Assembly: GCA_041488295.1 (NCBI GenBank)
Contig: JBGPOZ010000034.1
Location: forward strand, 1-28,419
Origin: URHD0088 sp041488295
Lineage (GTDB): Bacteria; Pseudomonadota; Alphaproteobacteria; ATCC43930; CGMCC-115725
Direction: 5' to 3'
DNA: 28,419 nt
Below, piece by piece: positions 1-9,294 of this stretch. Made by a program: the position numbers and the translations under genes. Each line of letters opens with the position of its first letter. Within the stretch, counting starts at the first letter, position 1. The notes below the pieces were generated by a model. It made no database searches, was not told the DNA's origin, and saw only the letters and a list, made by a program, of their open reading frames with translations.

Positions 1-85
1 CCCCCACCCCGGCCCTCCCCCGCAAGGGGGGAGGGAGGACGAGTGTTTCCCCCTCCCCCCTTGCGGGGGAGGGTCGGGGTGGGGG
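1..85. repeat. Inverted pair of C-rich palindromic repeats
   Basis: Arms at 1-31 and 55-85 are reverse complements with one mismatch in 31. Each arm also contains its own small palindrome, C-runs and G-runs around a GCAA or TTGC core. The pair lies just beyond the stop of the formate dehydrogenase beta gene, so it could end that transcript, but no T-run follows it. It looks like a variant of the intergenic repeat family seen at 4018-4163. The left arm may continue outside the window. Confidence 0.75.
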
Positions 86-120
86 TGATTGGGCGCACAA
101 TGGATCAGCAAACAACCCCG

Positions 121-1824
121 TCACTTCAAATCCCCCGCGAAATGCTTCAGCACGCTCTTCACCGGGTTCATCGCCGCTTGCCCGAGGCCGCAAATCGAGG
201 CGTCGGTCATGACGCGCGTCAGCTCGCCGAGCAGATTCTCGTCCCAGCCGGGCTGCTCCATCACGCTCACCGCCTTCTCGGTGCCGACGCGGCACGGCGT
301 GCATTGGCCGCAGCTCTCATCCTCGAAGAAACGCAGGAGGTTGAGGGCGACCTCGCGCATGCTGTCCTGGTCGGAGAGGATGACGACGGCGTGGCTGCCG
401 ACGAAGCAGCCATGCGGCTCGAGCATGCCGAAATCCAACGGGATATCGGCCATGTGCGCGGGCAGGATGCCGCCCGAGGCGCCGCCCGGAAGATAGCCCT
501 TGAAGCGGTGTCCCTCGGCCATGCCGCCGCAATATTCGTCGATCAGCTGCTGCGCCGTGATGCCGGCGGGGGCGAGCTTGACGCCCGGCTGCTTGACGCG
601 GCCGGAGACGGAGAAGCTGCGCAAGCCCTTGCGGCCGTTGCGTCCCTCGCGCGTGAAGAATTCCGGCCCCTTCTCGATGATGTCGCGCACCCAGAACAGC
701 GTCTCGACATTGTTGATGAGGGTCGGGCGGCCGAAGAGGCCGACCTGGCTCGGAAAGGGCGGCTTGTGGCGCGGCAGGCCGCGCTTTCCCTCGATGCTCT
801 CCAGCATCGCCGATTCCTCGCCGCAGATATAGGCGCCGGCGCCGCGACGGAGGTGAATCCGCGTCTTGCGGCAGAGCCCGGCCGCCTCGAGATTGGCGAT
901 CTCGCGCAACAGAATTTCGCGGCATTGCGGGTATTCGTCGCGCAGGTAAATGTAGACCTCGGCGGCCTCGACCGCCCAGGCGCCGATCAGCATGCCTTCG
1001 AGGAAGCGGTGCGGATCGGTCTCGAGATAGTGGCGGTCCTTGAACGTGCCGGGTTCACCCTCATCGGCGTTGACCGCCATGAGGCGCGGCCCCGCTTCCT
1101 GGCGCACGAAGCGCCATTTGCGCCCGGTCGGAAAGCCGGCGCCGCCGAGACCGCGCAGCCCCGAATCCTCGAGCGCCTTCAAGACGCCTTCGAGCGGGCG
1201 CGCGCCCGAGAGGCATTCCTCGAGGAGGCTATAGCCGCCCTTGGCGCGGTAGGCGTCGATACCGATCGCCGGCGGAAGATGCGGATGACCCGCCCCGGCT
1301 TTCACCGCCTCGGCGACGCTCTCGACCGTCGCGTGCTCGTGGAGCGCGTGGCCGACCGCCGTCACCGGCGCGTTATGGCAGCCGCCCATGCACGGCGCGC
1401 GCACGACGCGGACGCCCGTGCCGAGGGCCTTCGGCAAGGTCTTCAGGAGTTGGTCCGCGCCGGAAAGGGCGCAGGTGAGGCTGTCGCAGACCCGAACGGT
1501 GAGCGCCGGCGGCACCTTCTCGCCGTCCATGACGATGTCGAAATGCGCATAGAAGGACGCGACTTCGTAGACCTCGACGAGCGCCAGCTTCATCTCGTCG
1601 GCGAGCGCCGCGAGATGACGGGCGTGAAGGCAGCCGAACTTGTCCTGAACGAGGTGCAGATGCTCGATCAGGAGATCGCGCTGGCGCGGCCAGCCGGCGA
1701 GCAGCGCCTGCACCTCTGAGAGAGCGTCGGGATCGGTTTGTCGGCCCTTTGGAAAATCGCGCCCTTTGCGGCGCCCGGAGCCCGGATGGATTTGCCGGTG
1801 CGGGTCTTCTACGCCTTTTGCCAT
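121..1824 (-). CDS. fdh1B: NAD-dependent formate dehydrogenase beta subunit, fused NuoE-NuoF type
   Basis: The 567-residue protein fuses a NuoE-like [2Fe-2S] domain (about 30-185) to a NuoF-like domain (about 190-560). Visible cluster ligands are C113, C118, C145 and C149 for the [2Fe-2S] site and C505, C508, C511 and C545 for a [4Fe-4S] site. The nucleotide/FMN-binding stretches GLGGAGFPTGRKW (225-237) and ADEGEPGTFKD (253-263) are present. This fused layout and length match Methylorubrum Fdh1B, known to transfer electrons from the formate-oxidising alpha subunit to NAD+. The ATG at 1824 follows a GGGAG Shine-Dalgarno and lies 12 bases after the sucD stop, so it is the third gene of a sucC-sucD-fdh1B operon. 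The alpha subunit is not in the window. A complex I or NAD-hydrogenase diaphorase is the alternative, but neighbouring oxalate genes favour formate. Confidence 0.88.
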   Translation of the reverse strand: MAKGVEDPHRQIHPGSGRRKGRDFPKGRQTDPDALSEVQALLAGWPRQRDLLIEHLHLVQDKFGCLHARHLAALADEMKLALVEVYEVASFYAHFDIVMDGEKVPPALTVRVCDSLTCALSGADQLLKTLPKALGTGVRVVRAPCMGGCHNAPVTAVGHALHEHATVESVAEAVKAGAGHPHLPPAIGIDAYRAKGGYSLLEECLSGARPLEGVLKALEDSGLRGLGGAGFPTGRKWRFVRQEAGPRLMAVNADEGEPGTFKDRHYLETDPHRFLEGMLIGAWAVEAAEVYIYLRDEYPQCREILLREIANLEAAGLCRKTRIHLRRGAGAYICGEESAMLESIEGKRGLPRHKPPFPSQVGLFGRPTLINNVETLFWVRDIIEKGPEFFTREGRNGRKGLRSFSVSGRVKQPGVKLAPAGITAQQLIDEYCGGMAEGHRFKGYLPGGASGGILPAHMADIPLDFGMLEPHGCFVGSHAVVILSDQDSMREVALNLLRFFEDESCGQCTPCRVGTEKAVSVMEQPGWDENLLGELTRVMTDASICGLGQAAMNPVKSVLKHFAGDLK

Positions 1825-1836
1825 GTCACTCCCTTT

Positions 1837-2717
<881 letters not shown>

Positions 2718-2718
<1 letters not shown>

Positions 2719-3914
2719 CACGCAGCCTCCTTCACGGCCTTGACGATCTTTTCGGCAGCATCGCCCAGATGGTCGGCGGAGAGGATGGGAAGGCCTGACT
2801 CGGCGAGGATCTTCTTCCCGAGATTGACGTTGGTGCCTTCGAGCCGGACGACGAGCGGGACGTGGAGGCTGACCTCGCGCGCCGCGGCGACGACGCCCTC
2901 GGCGATGACATCGCAACGCATGATGCCACCGAAGATGTTGACGAGGATGCCCTCGACCTTGGGATCGGCGAGGATGAGCTTGAAGGCCGTCGTGACGCGC
3001 TCCTTCGTGGCGCCGCCGCCGACATCGAGGAAATTCGCCGGGTCGCCGCCGTAAAGCTTGATGATGTCCATGGTCGCCATGGCGAGCCCGGCGCCGTTCA
3101 CCATGCAGCCGATATTGCCGTCGAGCTTGACGTAGTTGAGGCCGTGCTTGGCGGCCTCGGTCTCGGCCGGGTCCTCCTCCGCCTCGTCGCGCATCTCCTC
3201 GATGTCCTCGTGGCGGAAGAGCGCGTTGTCGTCGAAATTCATCTTGGCGTCGAGCGCCAGCACCTGACCCGCGCCAGTCACGACGAGCGGGTTGATCTCG
3301 ACGATCGAGGCATCCAGCTGCGTGAACGCCTTGTACATCGCCAGCATGAACTTCGTCGCGCTCTGCACCTGCTTTCCCTCGAGGCCGAGGCCGAAGGCGA
3401 TCTTGCGCGCGTGGAAGCCCTGCATGCCGGTCGTCGGGTCGATCGCGACCTTGAGGATCTTCTCCGGGTGCTTCGCCGCCACCTCCTCGATCTCCATGCC
3501 GCCTTCGGTCGAGGCCATCATGGTGACGCGCGCGGCCGTGCGGTCGATGAGCAGACCGAGATAGAGCTCGCGCTTGATGTCGCAGCCCTCTTCGACATAG
3601 ACACGGCGCACCTCGCGGCCATGCGCGCCGGTCTGCTTCGTCACGAGAATGTGACCCAGCATCTCGGCGGCGTTCGCTGCCACCTCGTCGAGCGAGCGCG
3701 AGAGGCGCACGCCGCCCTTGCCGTCCGGTTTGTCCTTGAAGCGCCCGGCGCCGCGTCCGCCGGCATGGATCTGCGATTTGACGACCCAGACGCCGCCACC
3801 CAACCCCTCGGCGACCTGCCGCGCCTCCTGCGCCGTATAGGCGACGCCGCCGCGCGGCACCGCGACGCCGAATTTCTGCAGGAGGCTCTTCGCCTGATAT
3901 TCGTGGATGTTCAT
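2718..3914 (-). CDS. sucC: Succinyl-CoA synthetase beta subunit
   Basis: The 398-residue protein starts with MNIHEYQAKSLL, the standard SucC opening, followed by an ATP-grasp domain (to about 240) and a C-terminal ligase domain with GNIGCMVNGAGLAMATMD and NIFGGIMRCD. The last motif distinguishes it from malate thiokinase MtkA, which as I recall it reads FAGINRCD there. It pairs with SucD. In many alphaproteobacteria sucCD lies with mdh and sucAB; here it is followed by a formate dehydrogenase gene and preceded, across a 287-base gap, by the oxalate operon. That gap contains two inverted repeat copies, so the promoter should lie between about 3915 and 4017. A small insertion-like stretch (FKDKPDGKGG) follows the first ATP-grasp glycines and is common in alphaproteobacterial forms. 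Confidence 0.96.
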
Positions 3915-4017
3915 CGGCGCCCCTGATCCTGGTTCGGCTGGCGGAAAGCGATACTAGCGTAGTCAGAGGGCAGTGCAGTGGGGTTTATCGGGGAAGCTGG
4001 ACGCACGCGTCGTCTGT

Positions 4018-4072
4018 CCCTCTCCCCTTGCGGGAGAGGGAGGGGACCCACGAAGTGGGGAGGGTGAGGGGG
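4018..4072 (+). repeat. Intergenic palindromic repeat, copy 1
   Basis: The copy opens with a palindrome of the form CCCTCTCCCC-TTG-CGGGAGAGGG (4018-4040) and ends with GGGAGGGTGAGGGG. It matches copy 2 (4106-4163, opposite orientation) exactly over the first 28 bases and again near the end. The rest of the 3915-4201 gap, between frc and sucC, holds no gene that I can support. Confidence 0.8.
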
Positions 4073-4105
4073 CTTTTCGAAGACTATCTGCACAGCGGCA
4101 CCATA

Positions 4106-4163
4106 CCCCTCACCTTCCCATCGCTCTGCAATGGGCCCCTCCCTCTCCCGCAAGGGGAGAGGG
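4106..4163 (-). repeat. Intergenic palindromic repeat, copy 2 (inverted)
   Basis: This is the reverse-orientation partner of the copy at 4018-4072. Its palindrome at 4141-4163 has the form CCCTCTCCC-GCAA-GGGGAGAGGG. It lies 38 bases beyond the frc stop and could fold in the transcript as a terminator, although no T-run follows. Confidence 0.8.
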
Positions 4164-4201
4164 GAACGGTGCGTCATCGTCCTCACCAGCCGCTTCTCGC
4201 C

Positions 4202-5446
4202 TCAAATCGCCTTTGCCGCCCGCATCGCCTCGACCGCGGCCTTGTCGAAACCGAGTTCGGCGAGGATCTCCTCGGTGTGCTCGCCCAGAAGCGGCGAGCG
4301 CGTCACCTCGGAGGGGCTGTCCGAGAGCTTGATCGGGTTGCCGACCGAGAGGTACTTGCCGCGCTTCGGATGGTCGACTTCTACGACCGTGCCGGTCTTG
4401 CGCAGCGACGGTTCCTCGGCAATCTCCTTCATCGACAGGATCGGGCCGCAAGGGATGTCGTATTCGTTGAGTATTGCCATCGCCTCGAATTTATTCTTGG
4501 TCTTGGTCCATTCCTCGACCGTCGCGAAGATCTCGGTGAGGCGCGGCAAGCGCGCCTCGGGCTTGGCGTAGTCGGGATGGGTGATCCATTCCGCCTTGCC
4601 GATCACCTTGCAGATGTCGGCCCAGACCGGTGCCTGGGTGATGAAGTAGATGTAGGCGTTGGGATCGGTCTCCCAGCCTTTGCACTTCAAGATCCAGCCG
4701 GGCTGGCCGCCGCCCGAGGCGTTGCCGCCGCGCGGCACCGCCTCGCCGAATTTGCCGTGCGGATACTGCGGATACTCCGTCAACGGGCCGTGCGCCAGGC
4801 GTTGCTGGTCGCGCAGCTTGACGCGGCAGAGGTTGAGGACGCCGTCCTGCATGGCCGCGTCGACCTTCTGCCCCCGGCCCGTCTTCGTCCGCTGGAAGAG
4901 CGCGGTCACGATGCCGAGCGCCAGATTGAGCCCGGTGCCGCTGTCGCCGATCTGCGAGCCGGTGACGAGCGGCGGACCGTCGTCGAAGCCGGTGGTCGAG
5001 GCCGAGCCGCCGGCGCATTGCGCGACGTTCTCGTAGACCTTGCAATCCTCGTATGGTCCCGGGCCGAAGCCCTTGATCGAGGCGACGATCATGCGCGGAT
5101 TGAGCTGGTTGATGCGCTCCCAGGTGAAGCCCATGCGGTCGAGCGCGCCCGGCGCGAAATTCTCGACCAGCACGTCGCAGCTCTTGATCAGCGCCTCCAG
5201 CACTTCCTTGCCCTTGGGATTCTTGCTGTCGATCGTGATCGAGCGCTTGTTGTGGTTCAGCATCGTGAAATAGAGGCTGTCGACATCAGGAATGTCGCGG
5301 AGCTGGCCGCGCGTGATGTCGCCGACGCCCGGCCGTTCGACCTTGATCACGTCGGCGCCGAACCAGGCGAGAAGCTGCGTGCAGGTGGGCCCCGACTGAA
5401 CGTGCGTGAAGTCGAGGATGCGGACGCCGTCGAGTGCCTTACCCAT
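4202..5446 (-). CDS. frc: Formyl-CoA:oxalate CoA-transferase
   Basis: This class III (CaiB/BaiF) CoA-transferase of 414 residues moves CoA from formyl-CoA to oxalate, giving oxalyl-CoA for Oxc. The start MGKALDGVRILDFTHVQSGP closely follows known Frc proteins. The catalytic aspartate that forms the acyl-anhydride is D168 in GSQIGDSGTG. The mobile glycine loop is at 244-248 and reads SGGGQ where Oxalobacter Frc has GGGGQ. The C-terminal LLGEHTEEIL motif is present. In the 215-240 region it has the short loop of E. coli YfdW rather than the longer Oxalobacter one. It lies 80 bases downstream of oxc on the same strand and is probably co-transcribed. A CoA-transferase with another donor is possible, but proximity to oxc makes the oxalate role strong. 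Confidence 0.95.
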   Translation of the reverse strand: MGKALDGVRILDFTHVQSGPTCTQLLAWFGADVIKVERPGVGDITRGQLRDIPDVDSLYFTMLNHNKRSITIDSKNPKGKEVLEALIKSCDVLVENFAPGALDRMGFTWERINQLNPRMIVASIKGFGPGPYEDCKVYENVAQCAGGSASTTGFDDGPPLVTGSQIGDSGTGLNLALGIVTALFQRTKTGRGQKVDAAMQDGVLNLCRVKLRDQQRLAHGPLTEYPQYPHGKFGEAVPRGGNASGGGQPGWILKCKGWETDPNAYIYFITQAPVWADICKVIGKAEWITHPDYAKPEARLPRLTEIFATVEEWTKTKNKFEAMAILNEYDIPCGPILSMKEIAEEPSLRKTGTVVEVDHPKRGKYLSVGNPIKLSDSPSEVTRSPLLGEHTEEILAELGFDKAAVEAMRAAKAI

Positions 5447-5526
5447 GTTCTTCTCCGAAATCTGTCGTCGCGTTCCCAGGCGGGACGGCGCACCACATCG
5501 TGCTGCGCCGAGCGCCGGACAAAGGT

Positions 5527-7260
5527 TTATTTCTTGCGCAGCACGCTTTGCGGATTGAGGTTGCCGATGCGCCCGCTCTCGCTGCCCGCAGCGGGGTCGA
5601 TCACCGCATTGATGAGGGTCGGCTTGCCTGAATCCATGGCCGCGTCGACGGCCCGCTTCAGCTCGTCGGGTGTCGTCGCTTGGACGCCGACGCCGCCGAA
5701 CGCTTCCATCATCTTGTCGTAGCGCGCGCCTTTGACGAAGACGGTCGTTGCAACGTCCGGACCGCCCGTCGGATTGACGTCGGTGCCGCGATAGATGCCG
5801 TTGTTGTTGAAGACGACGATGCAGACGGGCAGGTTGTACCGACAGATCGTCTCCACTTCCATGCCGGAGAAACCGAAGGCGCTGTCGCCTTCGACCGCGA
5901 GCACGCGCTTGCCCGTCTCTATGGCGGCGGCGATGGCGAAGCCCATGCCGATCCCCATGACACCCCAGGTGCCGACGTCGAGGCGCTTGCGCGGCTGATA
6001 CATGTCGATAACGCCGCGCGCGAGATCGAGCGTGTTGGCGCCTTCATTGACCAGGATGGCGTCCGGCCGCTCTTTGACGACGTTGCGCAACGCACCAAGC
6101 GCGCCGTGGAAGTCCATCGGCGCCGAATTCTTCATCAGCCTCGGCGCCATCTTGGCGATGTTCTCTTCCCTTTTCGCCTTGACGGCTTGGGTCCAGTCGG
6201 CTGGCGGGGCCGGCCACTTGCCGTCAATGCCCTCGAGAAGAGCCGATACGCAGGAGCCGATATCGCCGACCAGGGGAGCCGCGATCTCGACGTTGCTGTC
6301 CATCTCCTTGGGTTCGATGTCGATCTGGATGAACTTTTTCGGGGACTCGCCCCAAATCTTGCCCTTGCCGTGCGACAGAAGCCAATTGAGGCGGGCGCCG
6401 ATCAGCATGACGACGTCGGAGTCCTTCAGCACGGTCGAGCGTGCCGCGCCCGCGCATTGCGGATGCGTGTCGGGCAGAAGGCCCTTCGCCATGCTCATCG
6501 GCAGAAAAGGAATGCCACTTTTCTCGACCAGCGCGCGGATCGCGTCGTCGGCCTGGGCGTAGGCGGCGCCTTTGCCGAGGATGATCAGCGGGCGCTTGGC
6601 ATTCCTCAGCACATCGAGCGCACGTCTGACAGCTTCCGGAGCAGGTATCAGGGCCGGCGCCGCGTCGATGACCTTGACGATCGACTTCTTGCCGGCTTCC
6701 GCGTTCATGACCTGCGAGAACAGTTTGGCCGGCAGATCGAGATAGACGCCGCCCGGACGGCCGGACACGGCGGCCCGGATCGCGCGCGCCACGCCGATGC
6801 CGATGTCGGCGGCATGCAGCACGCGGAAGGCCGCCTTGCAGAGCGGCTTCGCGATGGCAAGCTGATCCATCTCTTCGTAATCGCCCTGCTGCAAGTCGAC
6901 GATCTCACGCTCTGATGAACCGCTGATCAGGATCATCGGGAAGCAGTTGGTCGTGGCGTTGGCCAGCGCCGTCAGCCCGTTGAGGAAGCCGGGAGCCGAG
7001 ACCGTGAGGCAGATGCCGGGCTTCTTCGTCAGGAACCCGGCGATCGCCGCTGCGTTGCCGGCGTTCTGCTCGTGCCGGAAAGAGATGACCCGGATACCTG
7101 CCGCCTGCGCCATACGGCCGAAATCCGTGATCGGGATGCCAGGCACGCCATAGATCGTGTTGATGCCGTTGAGCTTCAGCGCGGCGATGACGAGGTGAAA
7201 ACCGTCCGTCAGATCCTGCGTTTCTTCCGCATTCGTGGTTTGCGTCGTACCTTGCGTCAT
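5527..7260 (-). CDS. oxc: Oxalyl-CoA decarboxylase
   Basis: The 577-residue thiamine-diphosphate enzyme decarboxylates oxalyl-CoA to formyl-CoA and CO2. It has the three domains of the family: the PYR domain with the activating glutamate E64 in SFRHEQNAG, a central nucleotide-binding-like domain (about 200-350), and the PP domain with the metal/ThDP motif starting EGDSAFGFSG (457-466) and ending FNNNGIYRG (484-492). The C-terminal tail ESGRIGNLNP resembles the segment that closes over the active site in Oxalobacter Oxc. The frame is open to 7344, but the ATG at 7260 has a GGGAGGA Shine-Dalgarno eight bases upstream and starts where homology starts. It sits 43 bases after the GntR regulator gene and 80 bases before frc. 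Confidence 0.96.
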   Translation of the reverse strand: MTQGTTQTTNAEETQDLTDGFHLVIAALKLNGINTIYGVPGIPITDFGRMAQAAGIRVISFRHEQNAGNAAAIAGFLTKKPGICLTVSAPGFLNGLTALANATTNCFPMILISGSSEREIVDLQQGDYEEMDQLAIAKPLCKAAFRVLHAADIGIGVARAIRAAVSGRPGGVYLDLPAKLFSQVMNAEAGKKSIVKVIDAAPALIPAPEAVRRALDVLRNAKRPLIILGKGAAYAQADDAIRALVEKSGIPFLPMSMAKGLLPDTHPQCAGAARSTVLKDSDVVMLIGARLNWLLSHGKGKIWGESPKKFIQIDIEPKEMDSNVEIAAPLVGDIGSCVSALLEGIDGKWPAPPADWTQAVKAKREENIAKMAPRLMKNSAPMDFHGALGALRNVVKERPDAILVNEGANTLDLARGVIDMYQPRKRLDVGTWGVMGIGMGFAIAAAIETGKRVLAVEGDSAFGFSGMEVETICRYNLPVCIVVFNNNGIYRGTDVNPTGGPDVATTVFVKGARYDKMMEAFGGVGVQATTPDELKRAVDAAMDSGKPTLINAVIDPAAGSESGRIGNLNPQSVLRKK

Positions 7261-7303
7261 CCCGGGTTGTCCTCCCGAATGGGACTTTGGAGTTTCGTGT
7301 CGT

Positions 7304-7999
7304 TCAATCGAGGAAGGTGCAGTGCTTCTCGACGTGAGCCGCAAGATCGAGCGTGTGCTGCCGAACCAGCCGCTCGGCCGCCTCGGTGTCGCGTTTCTCG
7401 AGCGCCTCGATGATCTTCATGTGATCGACGATCGAGCGCGCCCGCCGGTTGTCCTGCGAGATGGTGGCTCGACGGATGGCGCGCACGTGAAGGAAAAGGT
7501 TCTTCGTGATCTCGCCGATAAGGGCGCAGCCGCTCATCTTGATGATCGTCTGATGAAACGCGATGTTGGCGTCCGAATACTCGTCCATATCTTCGTCCGG
7601 ACTTGCGTCCTCGAACTCCGCCATCATCGTGCGCAATGTCGCGATCTCGGCATCCGAGGCGCGCAGGGTGACGAGCCGCGCCGCCATGCTCTCGAGCGCC
7701 GCCCAGACTTGGATCATCTCGACGATCTCGCGCCGGGTCTTGCGGATGATGAAGACGCCGCGCCGCGGCAAGGTGCGCAAAAACCCTTCCTGCTCGAGCA
7801 AGGTCATCGCTTCGCGGATGGGCGTCCGGCTGACGCCAAGCGTCTGGCTCAATTGCCGCTCGTCGAGACGGATTTCCTCGGGATGCGCGTAGATATTGGC
7901 GGCGGTGATCGCCCCCTTGATCGCGGCATAGGCCTGATTGCGGAAGCTCGCGCTCGTATCGAGCGGCTTCATCTCGAGTTTCGGCGCGGCGATAACCAT
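7304..7999 (-). CDS. GntR-family (FCD/FadR subgroup) transcriptional regulator
   Basis: The 231-residue protein has an N-terminal winged helix (about 20-85) with the GntR signature LGVSRTPIREAM (54-65) and RGVFI in the wing. A C-terminal FCD all-helical effector domain follows, with likely metal or ligand residues D143, H149, H193 and H215. The ATG at 7999 was chosen over an upstream frame start at 8068 because the conserved region begins there and because a good promoter lies between them. It is the first gene of gntR-oxc-frc, so the inference is that it regulates oxalate degradation, sensing oxalate or a CoA-pathway intermediate. It could also control terC, which is divergently transcribed from the same short intergenic region. 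Confidence 0.9.
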   Translation of the reverse strand: MVIAAPKLEMKPLDTSASFRNQAYAAIKGAITAANIYAHPEEIRLDERQLSQTLGVSRTPIREAMTLLEQEGFLRTLPRRGVFIIRKTRREIVEMIQVWAALESMAARLVTLRASDAEIATLRTMMAEFEDASPDEDMDEYSDANIAFHQTIIKMSGCALIGEITKNLFLHVRAIRRATISQDNRRARSIVDHMKIIEALEKRDTEAAERLVRQHTLDLAAHVEKHCTFLD

Positions 8000-8015
8000 G
8001 ACGGTTCCCGAAGGG

Positions 8016-8058
8016 TGTATATAATATATCAGATGCCAAAGCACTCCGCAATTGCGGA
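8016..8058. promoter_or_regulatory. gntR/terC divergent promoter with two palindromic operator candidates
   Basis: On the minus strand TTGCGG (8051-8046) and TATATT (8028-8023) are separated by 17 bases, a good sigma-70 promoter, giving a short leader to the gntR ATG at 7999. The -35 sits in a perfect 14-base palindrome TCCGCAATTGCGGA (8045-8058). The -10 sits in an imperfect 16-base palindrome TGTATATAATATATCA (8016-8031). On the plus strand the same element contains TATAAT (8020-8025), which could serve terC, though no good -35 is seen for it. AT-rich dyads of this kind fit FCD-type GntR operators; binding is inference. Confidence 0.6.
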
Positions 8059-8130
8059 AATGTTTCACGCCCGCCCCCGCTCTCTTTATGGTCCGGCCGC
8101 GGCGGCTGACCCAGCAAGCGGGATGACGGC

Positions 8131-8739
8131 GTGAACCTGGCGGGTGCTATCGATCTCGGCGGCCTCGGCGCGCTGGTGACCGTCGTCATCATCGACGTCG
8201 TCCTTGCCGGCGACAACGCGATCGTCGTCGCGATGGCGGCAGCCGGCCTGCCGCGCGGCGAGCAGGCCCGGGTCATCGCCATCGGCATCGCCGTCGCGAC
8301 GATCCTGCGGATCGCCCTCGCCTTCGTCACCGTTCAACTCCTCGAGATCATCGGCCTGACGCTCGCCGGGGGCATTCTCCTGTTGTGGGTCGCCTGGAAG
8401 ATGTATCGCGAAGTGGTTCGGGTGGGGCCCGCCGGCGCGTCGAAGAGCCCCGCGGGAGCGCGGCGCAGCTTCGGTCAGGCGCTCTTTCGCGTGGTCCTGG
8501 CCGATGTCTCGATGTCGCTCGACAACATCCTCGCGATTGCCGGCACGGCGCGACAGCATTTCTGGGTGCTGGTGATCGGGCTGACGCTGTCGGTCGCCTT
8601 GATGGGGATTGCCTCGACGATCGTCGCGCGCATTCTCGAGCGGTACCACTGGGTGTCGTGGATCGGGCTCGCGATCGTGGCCGGCGTCGCCGTGCGGATG
8701 ATCCATGACGGCTGGGCCGAGGTCTGGCACATCCTCTGA
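8131..8739 (+). CDS. TerC/YjbE-family integral membrane protein
   Basis: This 202-residue membrane protein carries the duplicated TerC signature with paired acidic residues, DVVLAGDNAIVVA (22-34) and DVSMSLDNILAIAG (125-138). Hydrophobic segments lie at about 10-34, 48-70, 73-92, 120-140, 144-165 and 172-190, with a charged loop at 93-118. Known members of the family include manganese exporters; the conserved Asp/Asn pairs are thought to lie in the ion path. The start is a GTG at 8131 with only a weak GGG upstream. The nearby ATG at 8123 reads straight into a stop. It is transcribed away from the oxalate regulator and has no obvious partner downstream. The transported ion cannot be read from the sequence. 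Confidence 0.87.
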   Translation: MNLAGAIDLGGLGALVTVVIIDVVLAGDNAIVVAMAAAGLPRGEQARVIAIGIAVATILRIALAFVTVQLLEIIGLTLAGGILLLWVAWKMYREVVRVGPAGASKSPAGARRSFGQALFRVVLADVSMSLDNILAIAGTARQHFWVLVIGLTLSVALMGIASTIVARILERYHWVSWIGLAIVAGVAVRMIHDGWAEVWHIL

Positions 8740-8850
8740 TCGATCTCTCCGGAATAGGCTTCGCGCGAGACCGGCGACCCGGTATTCTCCTGTCGCGGGT
8801 CTTCGGCCCGCATGAAACATGCGACAACCGATACAGTGGAGGGACAAGCA

Positions 8851-9267
8851 ATGAGCATTCGAGCCCATCTCGCGATCGGCGCCGGCATGGCGCTGGCGGC
8901 GGCGAGCTTTTTGACGGCGGCACCCGCATTCGCGGCGGCCGATCTCGGCAAGGAGATCGCGACGGCCGAGACCCATGCCGGATATGCGATCGCCGCGGCG
9001 GATATGAAGATGATGCAGACGCATCTGCATCATGTCGTCAATTGCATGGTCGGACCGAAGGGCAAGGGTTTCGATGAAACCCAGGCCAACCCGTGCAAGG
9101 ATATGGGCGGCGGCGTGATGGTCGACGCCAAGGGGACCGGCAAGGCGAAGCGCGCGAGCTTGCAGCAGGCGTTGAACGCCGCCCGCGCCGGCGCCGCGAC
9201 GACCGACATGGCGCTGGCGAAGAAGAAAGCCGGCGAGGCCGACGCGGCGCTCAAGAAAGTGATGTGA
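8851..9267 (+). CDS. Small secreted protein, His- and Cys-containing, function unknown
   Basis: I do not recognise a named family. The 138-residue product has a clear Sec signal peptide (hydrophobic to about residue 25, cleavage near APAFA-A). The mature part is helical with a core HLHHVVNCMVGPKGKGF (58-74) and NPCKDM (80-85), so C65 and C82 could form a disulfide or, with H58, H60 and H61, bind a metal or heme. The C-terminal third is Ala/Lys-rich and probably one long helix. The ATG at 8851 has GGAGGG at 8838-8843; an in-frame ATG at 8812 would put extra residues before the signal peptide and was rejected. It follows terC by 111 bases and has its own ribosome site. A hairpin ends the gene on its 3' side. 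Confidence 0.8.
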   Translation: MSIRAHLAIGAGMALAAASFLTAAPAFAAADLGKEIATAETHAGYAIAAADMKMMQTHLHHVVNCMVGPKGKGFDETQANPCKDMGGGVMVDAKGTGKAKRASLQQALNAARAGAATTDMALAKKKAGEADAALKKVM

Positions 9268-9294
9268 CCGCGGGCCTATCCGAAGGCCAGCACG

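Noticed and set aside
43..1719. Long plus-strand open frame opposite the formate dehydrogenase gene
   Set aside because: Composition-driven shadow in GC-rich DNA; the minus-strand protein has all cluster ligands and the other has no recognisable motif. The same applies to other long frames opposite sucC, frc, oxc, gyrA, uvrA and the RND gene.
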